A DNA stretch of 64,000 bases from assembly GCA_963841945.1 (NCBI GenBank), contig CAWJFC010000028.1, forward strand, positions 186,001 to 250,000. The letters are read 5' to 3'. The notes below the pieces were generated by a model. The model searched no databases. It was not told the DNA's origin and saw nothing but the letters and a program-made list of their open reading frames with translations. Shown one piece after another: positions 8,401 through 15,684 of the stretch. Position 1 is the stretch's first letter. Every line of letters begins with the position of its first letter. The stretch is from Acidiflorens sp963841945 (lineage in GTDB: Bacteria > Acidobacteriota > Terriglobia > Terriglobales > Acidobacteriaceae). The translations under genes were made by a program, and so were the position numbers.

Positions 8401-9138
8401 CTAGAGAGTCAGGCCGCCATCTACGCTCAGGACGGCTCCGTTGATGAAGTCGGCTTCGTCCGAGGCGAGAAATAGATAGGCGTTGGCTACGTCGCGAGGC
8501 TCGCCCATGCGGTGGAGAGGCGTTTTGTCGCGCATGACCTGCTGCACTTTTTCCGGCATCTTCTTGACCATCTCGGTCGCGATGAAACCGGGGGCGACAG
8601 CGTTGACGGTGACGCCCTTGGGGCCGAGTTCGCGAGCCCAGGTTTTGGTCATGCCGATAAGGCCCGCCTTGGTCGCGGCGTAGTTGGTCTGACCGAAATT
8701 GCCGAAGAGTCCGACGATCGACGAGGTGTTAATGATTTTGCCGTGACCGCGCTCGACCATATGCGGCGCGACATGTTTGGTGCAATTGAAAACGCCAGTG
8801 AGATTCACGCCGATGACCTGACTCCACTGCTCGGGCGTCATCTTCATGAGCGTGGCGTCGCGAGTGATGCCGGCATTGTTGATGAGGATGTCGATGGACT
8901 GGAAACGGGCGAGGACGTTTGCGACCATGGCGCCGACGGCTTCGAAATTGGAGACGTCGCAGGAGACGTAATGGCCTTCGGCGCCTTTTTCTTTGATGGC
9001 GGCGAGGAGTTCGTTGCCCTCGGGCGCGAGGTCGCAGACTGCGACGCGCGCGCCTTCAGCGGCAAAGACAAGAGCCGCTTCGCGGCCGAGGCCGTTCAGG
9101 CCTCCGGTGATTACAGCTACTTTATTCTTTAATCGCAT
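8401..9138 (-). CDS. fabG: 3-oxoacyl-ACP reductase-like SDR (FabG family)
   Basis: Classical short-chain dehydrogenase, 245 aa, probably NADP(H)-dependent reduction of a 3-oxoacyl thioester. The cofactor motif TGGLNGLG is at 11-18, NNAG at 87-90, and the catalytic Ser140, Tyr153 and Lys157 lie in NTSSIVGLFGNFGQTNYAATK. The ending (INGAVLSVDGGLTL) is typical of FabG tetramers. It lies 216 bases upstream of the KAS III-like gene and 88 bases downstream of the TonB receptor, all on the minus strand. This may be a pathway-specific reductase rather than the housekeeping FabG; no acpP, fabD or fabF is next to it. Confidence 0.88.
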   Translation of the reverse strand: MRLKNKVAVITGGLNGLGREAALVFAAEGARVAVCDLAPEGNELLAAIKEKGAEGHYVSCDVSNFEAVGAMVANVLARFQSIDILINNAGITRDATLMKMTPEQWSQVIGVNLTGVFNCTKHVAPHMVERGHGKIINTSSIVGLFGNFGQTNYAATKAGLIGMTKTWARELGPKGVTVNAVAPGFIATEMVKKMPEKVQQVMRDKTPLHRMGEPRDVANAYLFLASDEADFINGAVLSVDGGLTL

Positions 9139-9169
9139 GATGATGGCGGATTGATCGCTCCTTATTTCG

Positions 9170-9223
9170 TCACGGCTCGTTGTTCGGTCAAAGCTCGTTG
9201 TTTGGTCAGGGCTCGTTTAGTCG
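9170..9223. repeat. 18-bp tandem repeat, three units
   Basis: Units tcacggctcgttgttcgg, tcaaagctcgttgtttgg and tcagggctcgtttagtcg fill most of the gap between the TonB receptor stop at 9227 and the FabG start at 9138. They might affect readthrough between the two genes; no hairpin is evident. Confidence 0.7.
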
Positions 9224-9226
9224 TAC

Positions 9227-12200
9227 TCAGAAGCTATATTTCAAAGCGAACTGGATAATGCGCGGGCTCGCGTTGGTGGCGACGATTTGGCCGAATGGTC
9301 CGGCAAATTGAAGCTGATTGGTGATCGGGTTGAAGACAGAGAATGAATTGCTGTAGGGCTGCGCAAAGTTGACGAAGTTGAAGATGTTAAAGAATTCGGC
9401 ACGGAACTCGATTTTGGAACCTTCGGTGACGGGGATGAACTTGATGACACTGAAGTCGACATCCTTTTGGCCGGGACCGCGGAGTGAGTTACGTGAGACG
9501 GTTCCGAAGGGTGGAACGTTGTTGGCGTCGGTGCAGTTTTGGAAGGCGGCGGAGTTGAAGTAGTCGGTGAGACGGTTGACCGTCGAACCGGACGAGGTAA
9601 TGACGGGCTGGCCGGTGTAATCGGCGCGGTTGTTGAGATCCGTGCCGTCGGAGCAGAAGACGGTGAAGGGCAAGCCGGTCTGGAGGACGAGCAGGCCAGA
9701 GGTCTCCCAATCATTGGCGACAGATTTTGCGAAGCTGGAAGAGCCGCTGTAGAACTTCGGCAGATCATAGACGCCGCTGAAGACGAAGCGGTGCTTGCGA
9801 TCGAAATCGGAGTTGCCGAACTGAGTGGCGAGATTCTGCTGGTCGCCGGGAAGTGGATTGAGTTCGCTCTCGGCGTTGACGATGTTGTCGCCGGAGTTGT
9901 TGTCGATGGAGTGCGACCAGGTGTAGGAGGCGAGGAACTGGAGTCCGTGGCTGAAGCGCTTGGTGAGACTGGTTTGCAGAGCGTTATAGCGGGACTCGGC
10001 TTCGGTTTGAACCTGATCGAATCCGAACAGCGCTTTGTTGTTGGAAAAGCCATCGATGGTATAAGGCGCCGTGGGTGTTCCGAAAAGCCCTTGATTGAAG
10101 TTGTAGAGATTCACGAGATGGTTGCCGCGATTGCCGAGGTAGCCGATATCCATCAGCCAACTCTTGGCGAAGGAATATTGGGCGTCGAGGTTGTAGACCA
10201 TCGTGTACGGAATCTTCATGTTGGGCGCAGCATAGAAGCCGTTGATGGGATTGCTGGCGATGGGAACGGTATCGAAGGGTAAGGCGATTGGTGACGGAGC
10301 CTGCGCGGGAAGCGGGAAGGTCAGACCGGCGAGGTCGGGGAACGGAGCGGCAACAAATCCCTGGCTAAAGAGGCCGGTACCGACAACGTCATAGGGATAG
10401 GTGAAAACCTGAAGATTGGCGAAGCGGTCGGAGAAGCGGTCATAGAACATTCCGAAGCCGCCGCGGATGGAAAGATCGTTCTGGTGGCGAGGGCTCCACG
10501 CGAAGCCGAAGCGCGGCGCGACGGCGTATTTGCTGGGATTGATCTGAGAGCCGGAGGAACCGAGGCCGATGCCCTGGGTGCAGGGAGCGACGGCTGTACA
10601 CGGCATCGTATTTTCGGCGAAGGCAGCGGCGTCGAAGGTGGCGAAGCGGCCGCGAATTTCGGAGTATCCGCCGAAATGGTCGAGGCGGAGGCCGGCGTTG
10701 AGGGTAAGGGTCGGGGTCAGCTTGATATCGTCCTGAACGAAGGCGCCGCCGTCGCTGGCGCGGAAGCCGCGATCGGGGATGCCAGCACCGAGGAGGGAGA
10801 CGTCATAGCCCGGGAAGGTGGCACCGCCCTCAAGAAAATCAGCAAAGTCGGTGAAGACGAGTTCGCCGCGCGAGAAGGCGTGGAAGTAGAAGTCGATGTC
10901 GTAGCGGCGGAACTGTCCGCCAAAGCGGAAGAAGTGACGACCGGCGGTGTAGGAGACAGTGTCCTGGGCGGTCCAGGTTTGGGTGACGGATTTATTGTCT
11001 GCCAGAGGCGAGGAGCCGATGGTAAAGACGCCCGGGACTTCGATCGTGGCCATACCGGGATATTGTGCAGCGAGAGGATTGGTGATGCCGAACTGGGCGT
11101 TGGTAAATGGCTCCTGCGGCAGCGCGATCTCATGAATACGGCTGAAGCCGAAACGAGCTTCGTTGACGAGGCGTGAGCTGAAGATGTGCGAATCCGACAG
11201 GCTGAATAAGCGGTTGTGGAAGTCGGGATTTCCGCCATAGCCGGGAACTTCATTCGGATTTGGTCCGAGGAAACCGTAGATGGCCTGATACTGCGGGTCG
11301 TTCGAGAAGATGAATTTGCCGCTGAGTTTATTCTTCTGCGAGATCTGCTGATCGATGTTGACGTTGAAATAGTCTTCGGTGAAGCGGGAGACTCCGGAGA
11401 TCGGTGTGGCACAGAACCCGTCGACGCAGTTCACACCGGAAGAGCTGGGGATGGCGAATTGGCCGTTCGGAAGCGTGGCCTGCAAGAGTCCGAGAGCGGT
11501 GGAGTCGAGAATGACGCCATAGTCGTTAAGAGCCGTGTTGGTGAGCGTAGTGGTGCTGCGGTCGTTCGTGATGTCCACAGGCATGACGGTGGTGCCGAGG
11601 CTGTAGGTAGGCGAGGTGCCGTTGCGTTCACGCGTGCCCTGATAGGCGACGAAGAAAAAAGTCTTGTCCTTGACGATCGGACCACCGAAGGTTCCGCCGA
11701 ACTGGTTGCGCTTGAGTTCAGGGCGGGGCTGGCCGGTTTCATTCAGGAAAAAGTCGTTGGCGTTGAGCGCGTCGTTGCGGAAGTACTCCCACAGATTGCC
11801 GTGAAATTTGTTGGTGCCCGATTTGGTGACGACGCTGACATTGCCGCCGCTGTTGCGGCCCTGGCTGGCGTCATACATGGACGTTTGCACGATGAATTCC
11901 TGAATGGCGTCGGGCGGCGGAACGGTGAGACTTGGAGTGGTGTTGGTGCCGGGGCTGTTGGCTTCGGTGCCGTCGATGATGACGTTGTTGCTGGTGGAGC
12001 GCTGGCCGTTGACGTTGATGTCGGCGTCGCCGCGTCCAAGCTCGGCATTGTTGGGCAGACTGCTGACCGCGCCGGGGCTGAGCGCGAGAAGCTGCGTGTA
12101 GTTGCGCGTGGGCAGCGGGAGTTGATTGACCTGCGTGTCGTTGATGACGCGGCCTTCGGCGTCACTGTCCTGCACGACGATGGGCTCGGCGACCACGCTG

Positions 12201-12646
12201 ACGGATTGGGTTCCTCCGGCGATGGTGAGTTGCACGTCGAGCGTGGTGGTCTGGGTGATTCGAACATGCGCCTCCGTGCGAGTGGCGTTCGCGAAGCCCT
12301 GCGCCTGCACTGTGAGCGAGTAGGCGCCAGGATCGAGGAGCGGGAAACGATATCGGCCGCTGCCGTCGGTCTTGGTTTCGCGGACCTGTCCCGAGGGCGC
12401 AGTGAGAGTGATGGTTGCGGCGGCGACGGAGGCGCCTTGCGGATCGGTGACCGTGCCGGCGATTTCGCCCGTGGTGGGGGATTGAGCCAGGGCCATGACG
12501 GCCAGCGCCAGCAGGGCGACGACGAGCAACAATACTTGCATCCATCTCGGGGACATCGGTGTCGTGGATATCGGTGTCGTGGATATCGGTGTCGTGGATA
12601 TCGCTCTCGTGTACATCGGTCTCGTGGACATCGGTCTCGGTTTCAT
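9227..12646 (-). CDS. TonB-dependent receptor, Oar-like, full length (1139 aa)
   Basis: Outer-membrane TonB receptor with a carboxypeptidase-regulatory domain. After a signal peptide (WMQVLLLVVALLALAVMALA) come the CarboxypepD_reg domain (GEIAGTVTDPQGASVAAATI), a plug (LPLPTRNYTQLLALSPGA; NNVIIDGTEANSPGTN; VSVVTKSGTNKFHGNLWEYF) and a long beta-barrel ending in an aromatic residue (QFALKYSF). The ATG at 12646 overlaps the TetR stop (ATGA) and is preceded by a strong AGGAGG eight bases upstream. I therefore accept it, although it adds about 35 residues of pentapeptide repeat (ISTTP) before the hydrophobic core. Translational coupling to TetR suggests autoregulated, ligand-responsive expression. 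Ligand unknown; neighbouring acyl-metabolism genes hint at a lipid-like substrate. Confidence 0.93.
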   Translation of the reverse strand: MKPRPMSTRPMYTRAISTTPISTTPISTTPMSPRWMQVLLLVVALLALAVMALAQSPTTGEIAGTVTDPQGASVAAATITLTAPSGQVRETKTDGSGRYRFPLLDPGAYSLTVQAQGFANATRTEAHVRITQTTTLDVQLTIAGGTQSVSVVAEPIVVQDSDAEGRVINDTQVNQLPLPTRNYTQLLALSPGAVSSLPNNAELGRGDADINVNGQRSTSNNVIIDGTEANSPGTNTTPSLTVPPPDAIQEFIVQTSMYDASQGRNSGGNVSVVTKSGTNKFHGNLWEYFRNDALNANDFFLNETGQPRPELKRNQFGGTFGGPIVKDKTFFFVAYQGTRERNGTSPTYSLGTTVMPVDITNDRSTTTLTNTALNDYGVILDSTALGLLQATLPNGQFAIPSSSGVNCVDGFCATPISGVSRFTEDYFNVNIDQQISQKNKLSGKFIFSNDPQYQAIYGFLGPNPNEVPGYGGNPDFHNRLFSLSDSHIFSSRLVNEARFGFSRIHEIALPQEPFTNAQFGITNPLAAQYPGMATIEVPGVFTIGSSPLADNKSVTQTWTAQDTVSYTAGRHFFRFGGQFRRYDIDFYFHAFSRGELVFTDFADFLEGGATFPGYDVSLLGAGIPDRGFRASDGGAFVQDDIKLTPTLTLNAGLRLDHFGGYSEIRGRFATFDAAAFAENTMPCTAVAPCTQGIGLGSSGSQINPSKYAVAPRFGFAWSPRHQNDLSIRGGFGMFYDRFSDRFANLQVFTYPYDVVGTGLFSQGFVAAPFPDLAGLTFPLPAQAPSPIALPFDTVPIASNPINGFYAAPNMKIPYTMVYNLDAQYSFAKSWLMDIGYLGNRGNHLVNLYNFNQGLFGTPTAPYTIDGFSNNKALFGFDQVQTEAESRYNALQTSLTKRFSHGLQFLASYTWSHSIDNNSGDNIVNAESELNPLPGDQQNLATQFGNSDFDRKHRFVFSGVYDLPKFYSGSSSFAKSVANDWETSGLLVLQTGLPFTVFCSDGTDLNNRADYTGQPVITSSGSTVNRLTDYFNSAAFQNCTDANNVPPFGTVSRNSLRGPGQKDVDFSVIKFIPVTEGSKIEFRAEFFNIFNFVNFAQPYSNSFSVFNPITNQLQFAGPFGQIVATNASPRIIQFALKYSF
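12552..12641. repeat. 15-bp tandem repeat inside TonB receptor N-terminus, six units
   Basis: Plus-strand units gacatcggtgtcgtg, two copies of gatatcggtgtcgtg, gatatcgctctcgtg, tacatcggtctcgtg and gacatcggtctcggt. The unit length is a multiple of three, so on the minus strand it encodes repeated pentapeptides (ISTTP, with MYTRA and MSTRP variants) in the n-region of the receptor's signal peptide. Confidence 0.85.
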
Positions 12647-13308
12647 TTTGCTTTCCTCCTTGTTGCGCGCTTGCCCTTCTCGCGGCTGGCCCAGATTCCT
12701 TCGGTTGCGATCTTGATCAGTTGGGCGACGGCGCGGTCGTCGGACATGCCGAGGTGCTCCTTGCCGCCGAAAAGCTTTTCCACCAGGAAGTATGTGAATA
12801 ACTGCAGATAAATGGCGGTGAAGGCGAGCGCGGGATCGACACCGCGGTTCCAGACGCCTTTGCCGTTGCGCGTGGAAGCCTCAAGTTGTTCGCCGAAACG
12901 CTCCTTCATATTTTTGGCGAGGGAGCGGAAGGTGCCGGCGAAATGCTGGTTGCCGAACTCGGTGATGTCGATGTACATCAGGCGCCAGTAGTCGGGATTG
13001 TCATATACGATCTCGCGGATGACGTGGGCCATGCGCTGAAGCTCGGCGGGCTCGAAGAGGTCCTGGATAGGGCCGAGCGCTTTGCGGCGCAGCTTCTCCA
13101 TGTGGGTTTCGTAGCGCGCGATGATGCTCTCGAAGATCTCTTCTTTAGTGCGGTAATAGTTGTACAGATTGCCGATGGAGACGCCGGACTCCTTGGCGAT
13201 GTCGCGGACGCTGGTGCCGTGGAAGCCGAGGCGAGTGAAGACACGGAGGGCAGCGTCTTCGATTTTCATCTGGTTGCGCTCGACCTCGTGGAGGCGAAGC
13301 TTGGGCAT
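12643..13308 (-). CDS. TetR/AcrR family transcriptional regulator
   Basis: DNA-binding repressor, about 221 aa from the ATG at 13308 (MPKLRLHEVERNQMKIEDAA). An upstream TTG at 13368 is possible but would extend through the likely operator. The N-terminal helix-turn-helix is clear: AALRVFTRLGFHGTSVRDIA then SGVSIGNLYNYYRTKEEIFE. The ligand domain (about 70-200) ends in a basic tail (EKGKRATRRKAK). The stop overlaps the TonB receptor ATG by ATGA, so the two genes form one operon. A perfect AACGATCGTT palindrome lies about 20 bases upstream of the start, as expected for autorepression. Effector unknown; a fatty acyl or acyl-CoA ligand would fit the neighbours but is inference. Confidence 0.9.
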   Translation of the reverse strand: MPKLRLHEVERNQMKIEDAALRVFTRLGFHGTSVRDIAKESGVSIGNLYNYYRTKEEIFESIIARYETHMEKLRRKALGPIQDLFEPAELQRMAHVIREIVYDNPDYWRLMYIDITEFGNQHFAGTFRSLAKNMKERFGEQLEASTRNGKGVWNRGVDPALAFTAIYLQLFTYFLVEKLFGGKEHLGMSDDRAVAQLIKIATEGIWASREKGKRATRRKAK

Positions 13309-13329
13309 GGCGAGAGGCCAATAAAAATG

Positions 13330-13354
13330 AACGATCGTTTTTTTATAACGATCC
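13330..13354 (-). promoter_or_regulatory. Candidate TetR operator
   Basis: A 10-bp perfect palindrome AACGATCGTT at 13330-13339, followed by a second half-site-like TAACGATCC at 13346-13354. It lies 22-46 bases upstream of the TetR ATG, a typical position for autoregulation. Confidence 0.5.
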
Positions 13355-13391
13355 GGGCGGGTTGTCAATAGAGAATTTGGCTGGAGGTTGG

Positions 13392-13440
13392 GTCCTGGTT
13401 ACCGGTCAGCGGTCACCGGCTACGGGTTACCGGGTTCTGG
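13392..13440. repeat. Heptamer tandem repeat, seven units
   Basis: gtcctgg, ttaccgg, tcagcgg, tcaccgg, ctacggg, ttaccgg, gttctgg: seven consecutive 7-base units sharing a GG ending. They lie between the hydrolase stop at 13461 and the TetR upstream region. The same words tcagcgg and tcaccg recur in the array at 37263. Confidence 0.75.
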
Positions 13441-13460
13441 TGCTAGCAACCCGGGCTTTA

Positions 13461-14270
13461 TCAGGAAGACAAGAATTCACGAGTGGCTTCCAGAAAACTT
13501 GCTGGGCATTCCAACTGGGGGGCGTGGCCGCAGGTTGGAAGCGTGATTAGCGTGGCATTGGGCAGTTTGGTCAGGGCCAAACGAGCCTGGTCGACGGGCA
13601 GGACGAGATCGTGTTCGCCCCACAATAACAGGGTCGGACAAGTGATTTCGGGGAGGCGGTCAATAAGATAACTGGCCAGGGAGAGGCGAATGCTGCCGGC
13701 TAACGCATGGGCATAGGCCGGGAAGTCGGGGCGCTCCAGCTTGGCATTTTGCTTGGCAAGATAACGAACGCTCGTTTCCGATTGTTTTGTGAAGACGCCG
13801 CCAAAAAGGAATGCGTTGATCTGCGGAGTGAGGCTGGCCAGGATGGGCTCGGTGAAGCGCGCCTCAACCTGGGCTCGCTCTTCGCAGGAATAGCGGCGAA
13901 AACCGCCGCTGTTGACGAGGATCAGCTTCGAGATGTTCTCCGGGTGGGCGAGGGCATAGAGCATGGCGATCTGGCCGCCGAAAGAATTGCCGACGAGGAT
14001 GGGTCGATCTATTTGCAGCTGGTGGAAAAGTTCGTGGAGGATTTCGATGAAGAATTCAGCCGTGTAGTCGCGGCGCGGCTTACTCGAGTCTCCAAACCCA
14101 GCCAGATCGGGCGCGATGACGCGATGCGTGACGGAGAGCGGTTCGAGGACGGGCTCCCAGTCGAGATAGTCCCCGAACATGCCATGGATGAGAATCAGGG
14201 GCGGACCGCTGCCGCGATCATAGACGTTAATCGTCTCGGAGAGGACGGTACGCTTGGTTAGGGCGGTCAT
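13461..14270 (-). CDS. Alpha/beta hydrolase
   Basis: Soluble alpha/beta-hydrolase fold enzyme of 269 aa, likely an esterase or C-C bond hydrolase. The oxyanion region LILIHGMFGDYLDW is at 25-38. The nucleophile elbow GNSFGG puts Ser96 at the turn; Asp221 (WGEHDLVLP) and His249 (CGHAPQLE) complete the triad. No signal peptide, so cytoplasmic. It lies 152 bases upstream of TetR on the same strand, separated by a heptamer repeat array. It may belong functionally to the acyl-metabolism locus downstream; substrate not determinable. Confidence 0.88.
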   Translation of the reverse strand: MTALTKRTVLSETINVYDRGSGPPLILIHGMFGDYLDWEPVLEPLSVTHRVIAPDLAGFGDSSKPRRDYTAEFFIEILHELFHQLQIDRPILVGNSFGGQIAMLYALAHPENISKLILVNSGGFRRYSCEERAQVEARFTEPILASLTPQINAFLFGGVFTKQSETSVRYLAKQNAKLERPDFPAYAHALAGSIRLSLASYLIDRLPEITCPTLLLWGEHDLVLPVDQARLALTKLPNATLITLPTCGHAPQLECPASFLEATREFLSS

Positions 14271-14280
14271 TAAGAATCTG

Positions 14281-14322
14281 TTCTCAGTTCTTAGTTCTCA
14301 GTTCTCAGTAGCCAGTTGCCAG
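14281..14322. repeat. Heptamer tandem repeat (TTCTCAG), six units
   Basis: ttctcag, ttcttag, ttctcag, ttctcag, tagccag, ttgccag, immediately upstream of the hydrolase start at 14270 on its strand. The unit length is again 7. Confidence 0.75.
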
Positions 14323-14343
14323 TTGTAAAAACGCCTTGGGGAT

Positions 14344-15054
14344 CTACTGAACTGCGGGCAGCAACGTTGCCTGCGTGGTGTTCAACATCACCGGGGCTCC
14401 GCCTCCGTCTTCCTCTTCGCCGCCGTTTGGTGCTAGAACCAGAAACCCACTGGCGCCACCCGTGGTTCCCCACGTTAAGGTCACATAGCCGTAGGCGTCG
14501 GCTGTTATGGCGCCAATGTTCAGGCCGGAGAATTCTCCGATTTGCGAGAGAGCCAGAGTCTTTTTCGTCACTTGCACTGCGGACTCGTCCTGATTGGTTC
14601 CGATGTAGAGGAAGGTCGGGTTTGCGGCCATATAAGCGACGGTCGCGGCACCGCCGGTGAGCGGAAGATTGACCGTGTTGGACAGCGTAACGCTGATCGA
14701 GTCGTCGCTCTGGTTGATGGTGTCGACCTTCTTATAGATGTAGAGAACGACCTGGTTGGCACCGGAGCCGGCGGCGACATCGACTACGTAGATGAAGCGC
14801 GTCACCGTGCCCTTTTTTACGTTCTGGACCGGGGATCCCTCGATCATTGCGCCAACCCGGCCAAAGGGTCCGATAGAGGCTGAGCCGTAGCAGCCTTCGG
14901 TCTGCGGAAGGGAGCCGCACACAACCAGAGTGATTTGCGGAGGATACGACATATAAAAAGTGAAGAGAGTGGAGTCAATTGAAGTAGCAGAAAGTGGCGC
15001 TGCCACGGCAAACAGCAGTACTCCCAATGCGGCCAGAACGCGTCGAATGGACAT
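14344..15054 (-). CDS. Secreted hypothetical protein (236 aa)
   Basis: Function not recognised. The frame is open to 15210, but the ATG at 15054 has AAGGAG about 10 bases upstream and begins a clear signal peptide (MSIRRVLAALGVLLFAVAAP, cleavage near LSATS), so it is chosen. The mature protein is beta-rich (TLFTFYMSYPPQITLVVCGS; QVVLYIYKKVDTINQSDDSI) with two cysteines about 10 residues apart near its N-terminus (VVCGSLPQTEGCYGS). It ends with a Gly/Glu-rich stretch, NGGEEEDGGGAP. It might be an extracellular or cell-surface protein. It is divergently transcribed from blaI; their shared 213-base gap holds a BlaI-type operator. Confidence 0.7.
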   Translation of the reverse strand: MSIRRVLAALGVLLFAVAAPLSATSIDSTLFTFYMSYPPQITLVVCGSLPQTEGCYGSASIGPFGRVGAMIEGSPVQNVKKGTVTRFIYVVDVAAGSGANQVVLYIYKKVDTINQSDDSISVTLSNTVNLPLTGGAATVAYMAANPTFLYIGTNQDESAVQVTKKTLALSQIGEFSGLNIGAITADAYGYVTLTWGTTGGASGFLVLAPNGGEEEDGGGAPVMLNTTQATLLPAVQ

Positions 15055-15207
15055 AAGATTCACGGTCTCCTTTTCCGTCGGTGCGGAAACATCAGGATTG
15101 TAGCCCGGGTTGGCCCGCTTGCCACTGAGATTATCGGGCGGCCGGAGAGGCGGAGGGCAGCGATATCCCAGGTGAAATTCGGATGCAACCATTCCGTCCT
15201 GCGGCAG

Positions 15208-15225
15208 CAACTAATGAATTAGTTA
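15208..15225. promoter_or_regulatory. Candidate BlaI/MecI operator, site 1
   Basis: CAACTAATGAATTAGTTA: AACTAAT-GA-ATTAGTT is a perfect inverted repeat (7-bp arms), 42 bases upstream of the blaI start. BlaI/MecI-family repressors bind AT-rich dyads of this kind. A near-identical dyad precedes htrA at 17281. Confidence 0.7.
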
Positions 15226-15267
15226 CCTTTTCTTGTGGGGCGCGTCTAAGGGATCAGGAGGGTTGCG

Positions 15268-15684
15268 GTGCCGCCGAGACAATCGGAGATTCTGACTGAA
15301 GCTGAGCTGAGGGTGATGAAGGTCCTGTGGGAGAAGGGCTCCGGGACCGTTCAGCAAGTGCTTGATTCCATTGAAGAAAGGCCCGTGCTGGCCTACAACT
15401 CCGTGCTCACGACCATCCGTATACTGGAGCGCAAGGGTTATCTGAAACATATAAAAGACGGCCGCGCCCACGTGTATGCGCCGGTGGTGCAGCAGGAGGA
15501 AGCCTCGCGCTCAGAGATCCGCCGGCTCGCGAGCCGGTTCTTTGGCAACTCGCGCGAGGACCTGGTTCTGAACATCCTGGAAGATCGGGGCGTCGAGGCG
15601 CAGGAACTCGCACGGCTCCGCGAAATGCTGGAGCGCAGTGCGACAGCTGGGACACGCGTGATGAATGGGGGAGGAGAGAAATGA
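15268..15684 (+). CDS. blaI: BlaI/MecI/CopY family transcriptional repressor
   Basis: Winged-helix repressor, 138 aa, with GTG start at 15268 behind AGGAGGG. The N-terminal DNA-binding domain is typical: LTEAELRVMKVLWEKGSGTV, then ERPVLAYNSVLTTIRILERK and GYLKHIKDGRAHVY (about 9-70). A helical dimerisation domain follows (FFGNSREDLVLNILED). These proteins are inactivated when cleaved in response to a partner M56 membrane protease. That partner is encoded immediately downstream with an ATGA overlap at 15681-15684. The operator-like dyad at 15208 suggests autoregulation, and the matching dyad at 17281 suggests control of htrA. Confidence 0.92.
   Translation: MPPRQSEILTEAELRVMKVLWEKGSGTVQQVLDSIEERPVLAYNSVLTTIRILERKGYLKHIKDGRAHVYAPVVQQEEASRSEIRRLASRFFGNSREDLVLNILEDRGVEAQELARLREMLERSATAGTRVMNGGGEK

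Noticed and set aside
10484..11176. 230-residue plus-strand reading frame
   Set aside because: Antisense to the TonB barrel; composition typical of a mirrored high-GC frame.
11216..12811. 531-residue plus-strand reading frame
   Set aside because: It is antisense to the TonB receptor and TetR genes, has low-complexity Val/Gly/Asp-rich composition and no family motif; a GC-driven shadow.
13392..13440. Short-unit arrays considered as CRISPR
   Set aside because: Units are 7-18 bases, contiguous without spacers, and no cas genes are present.
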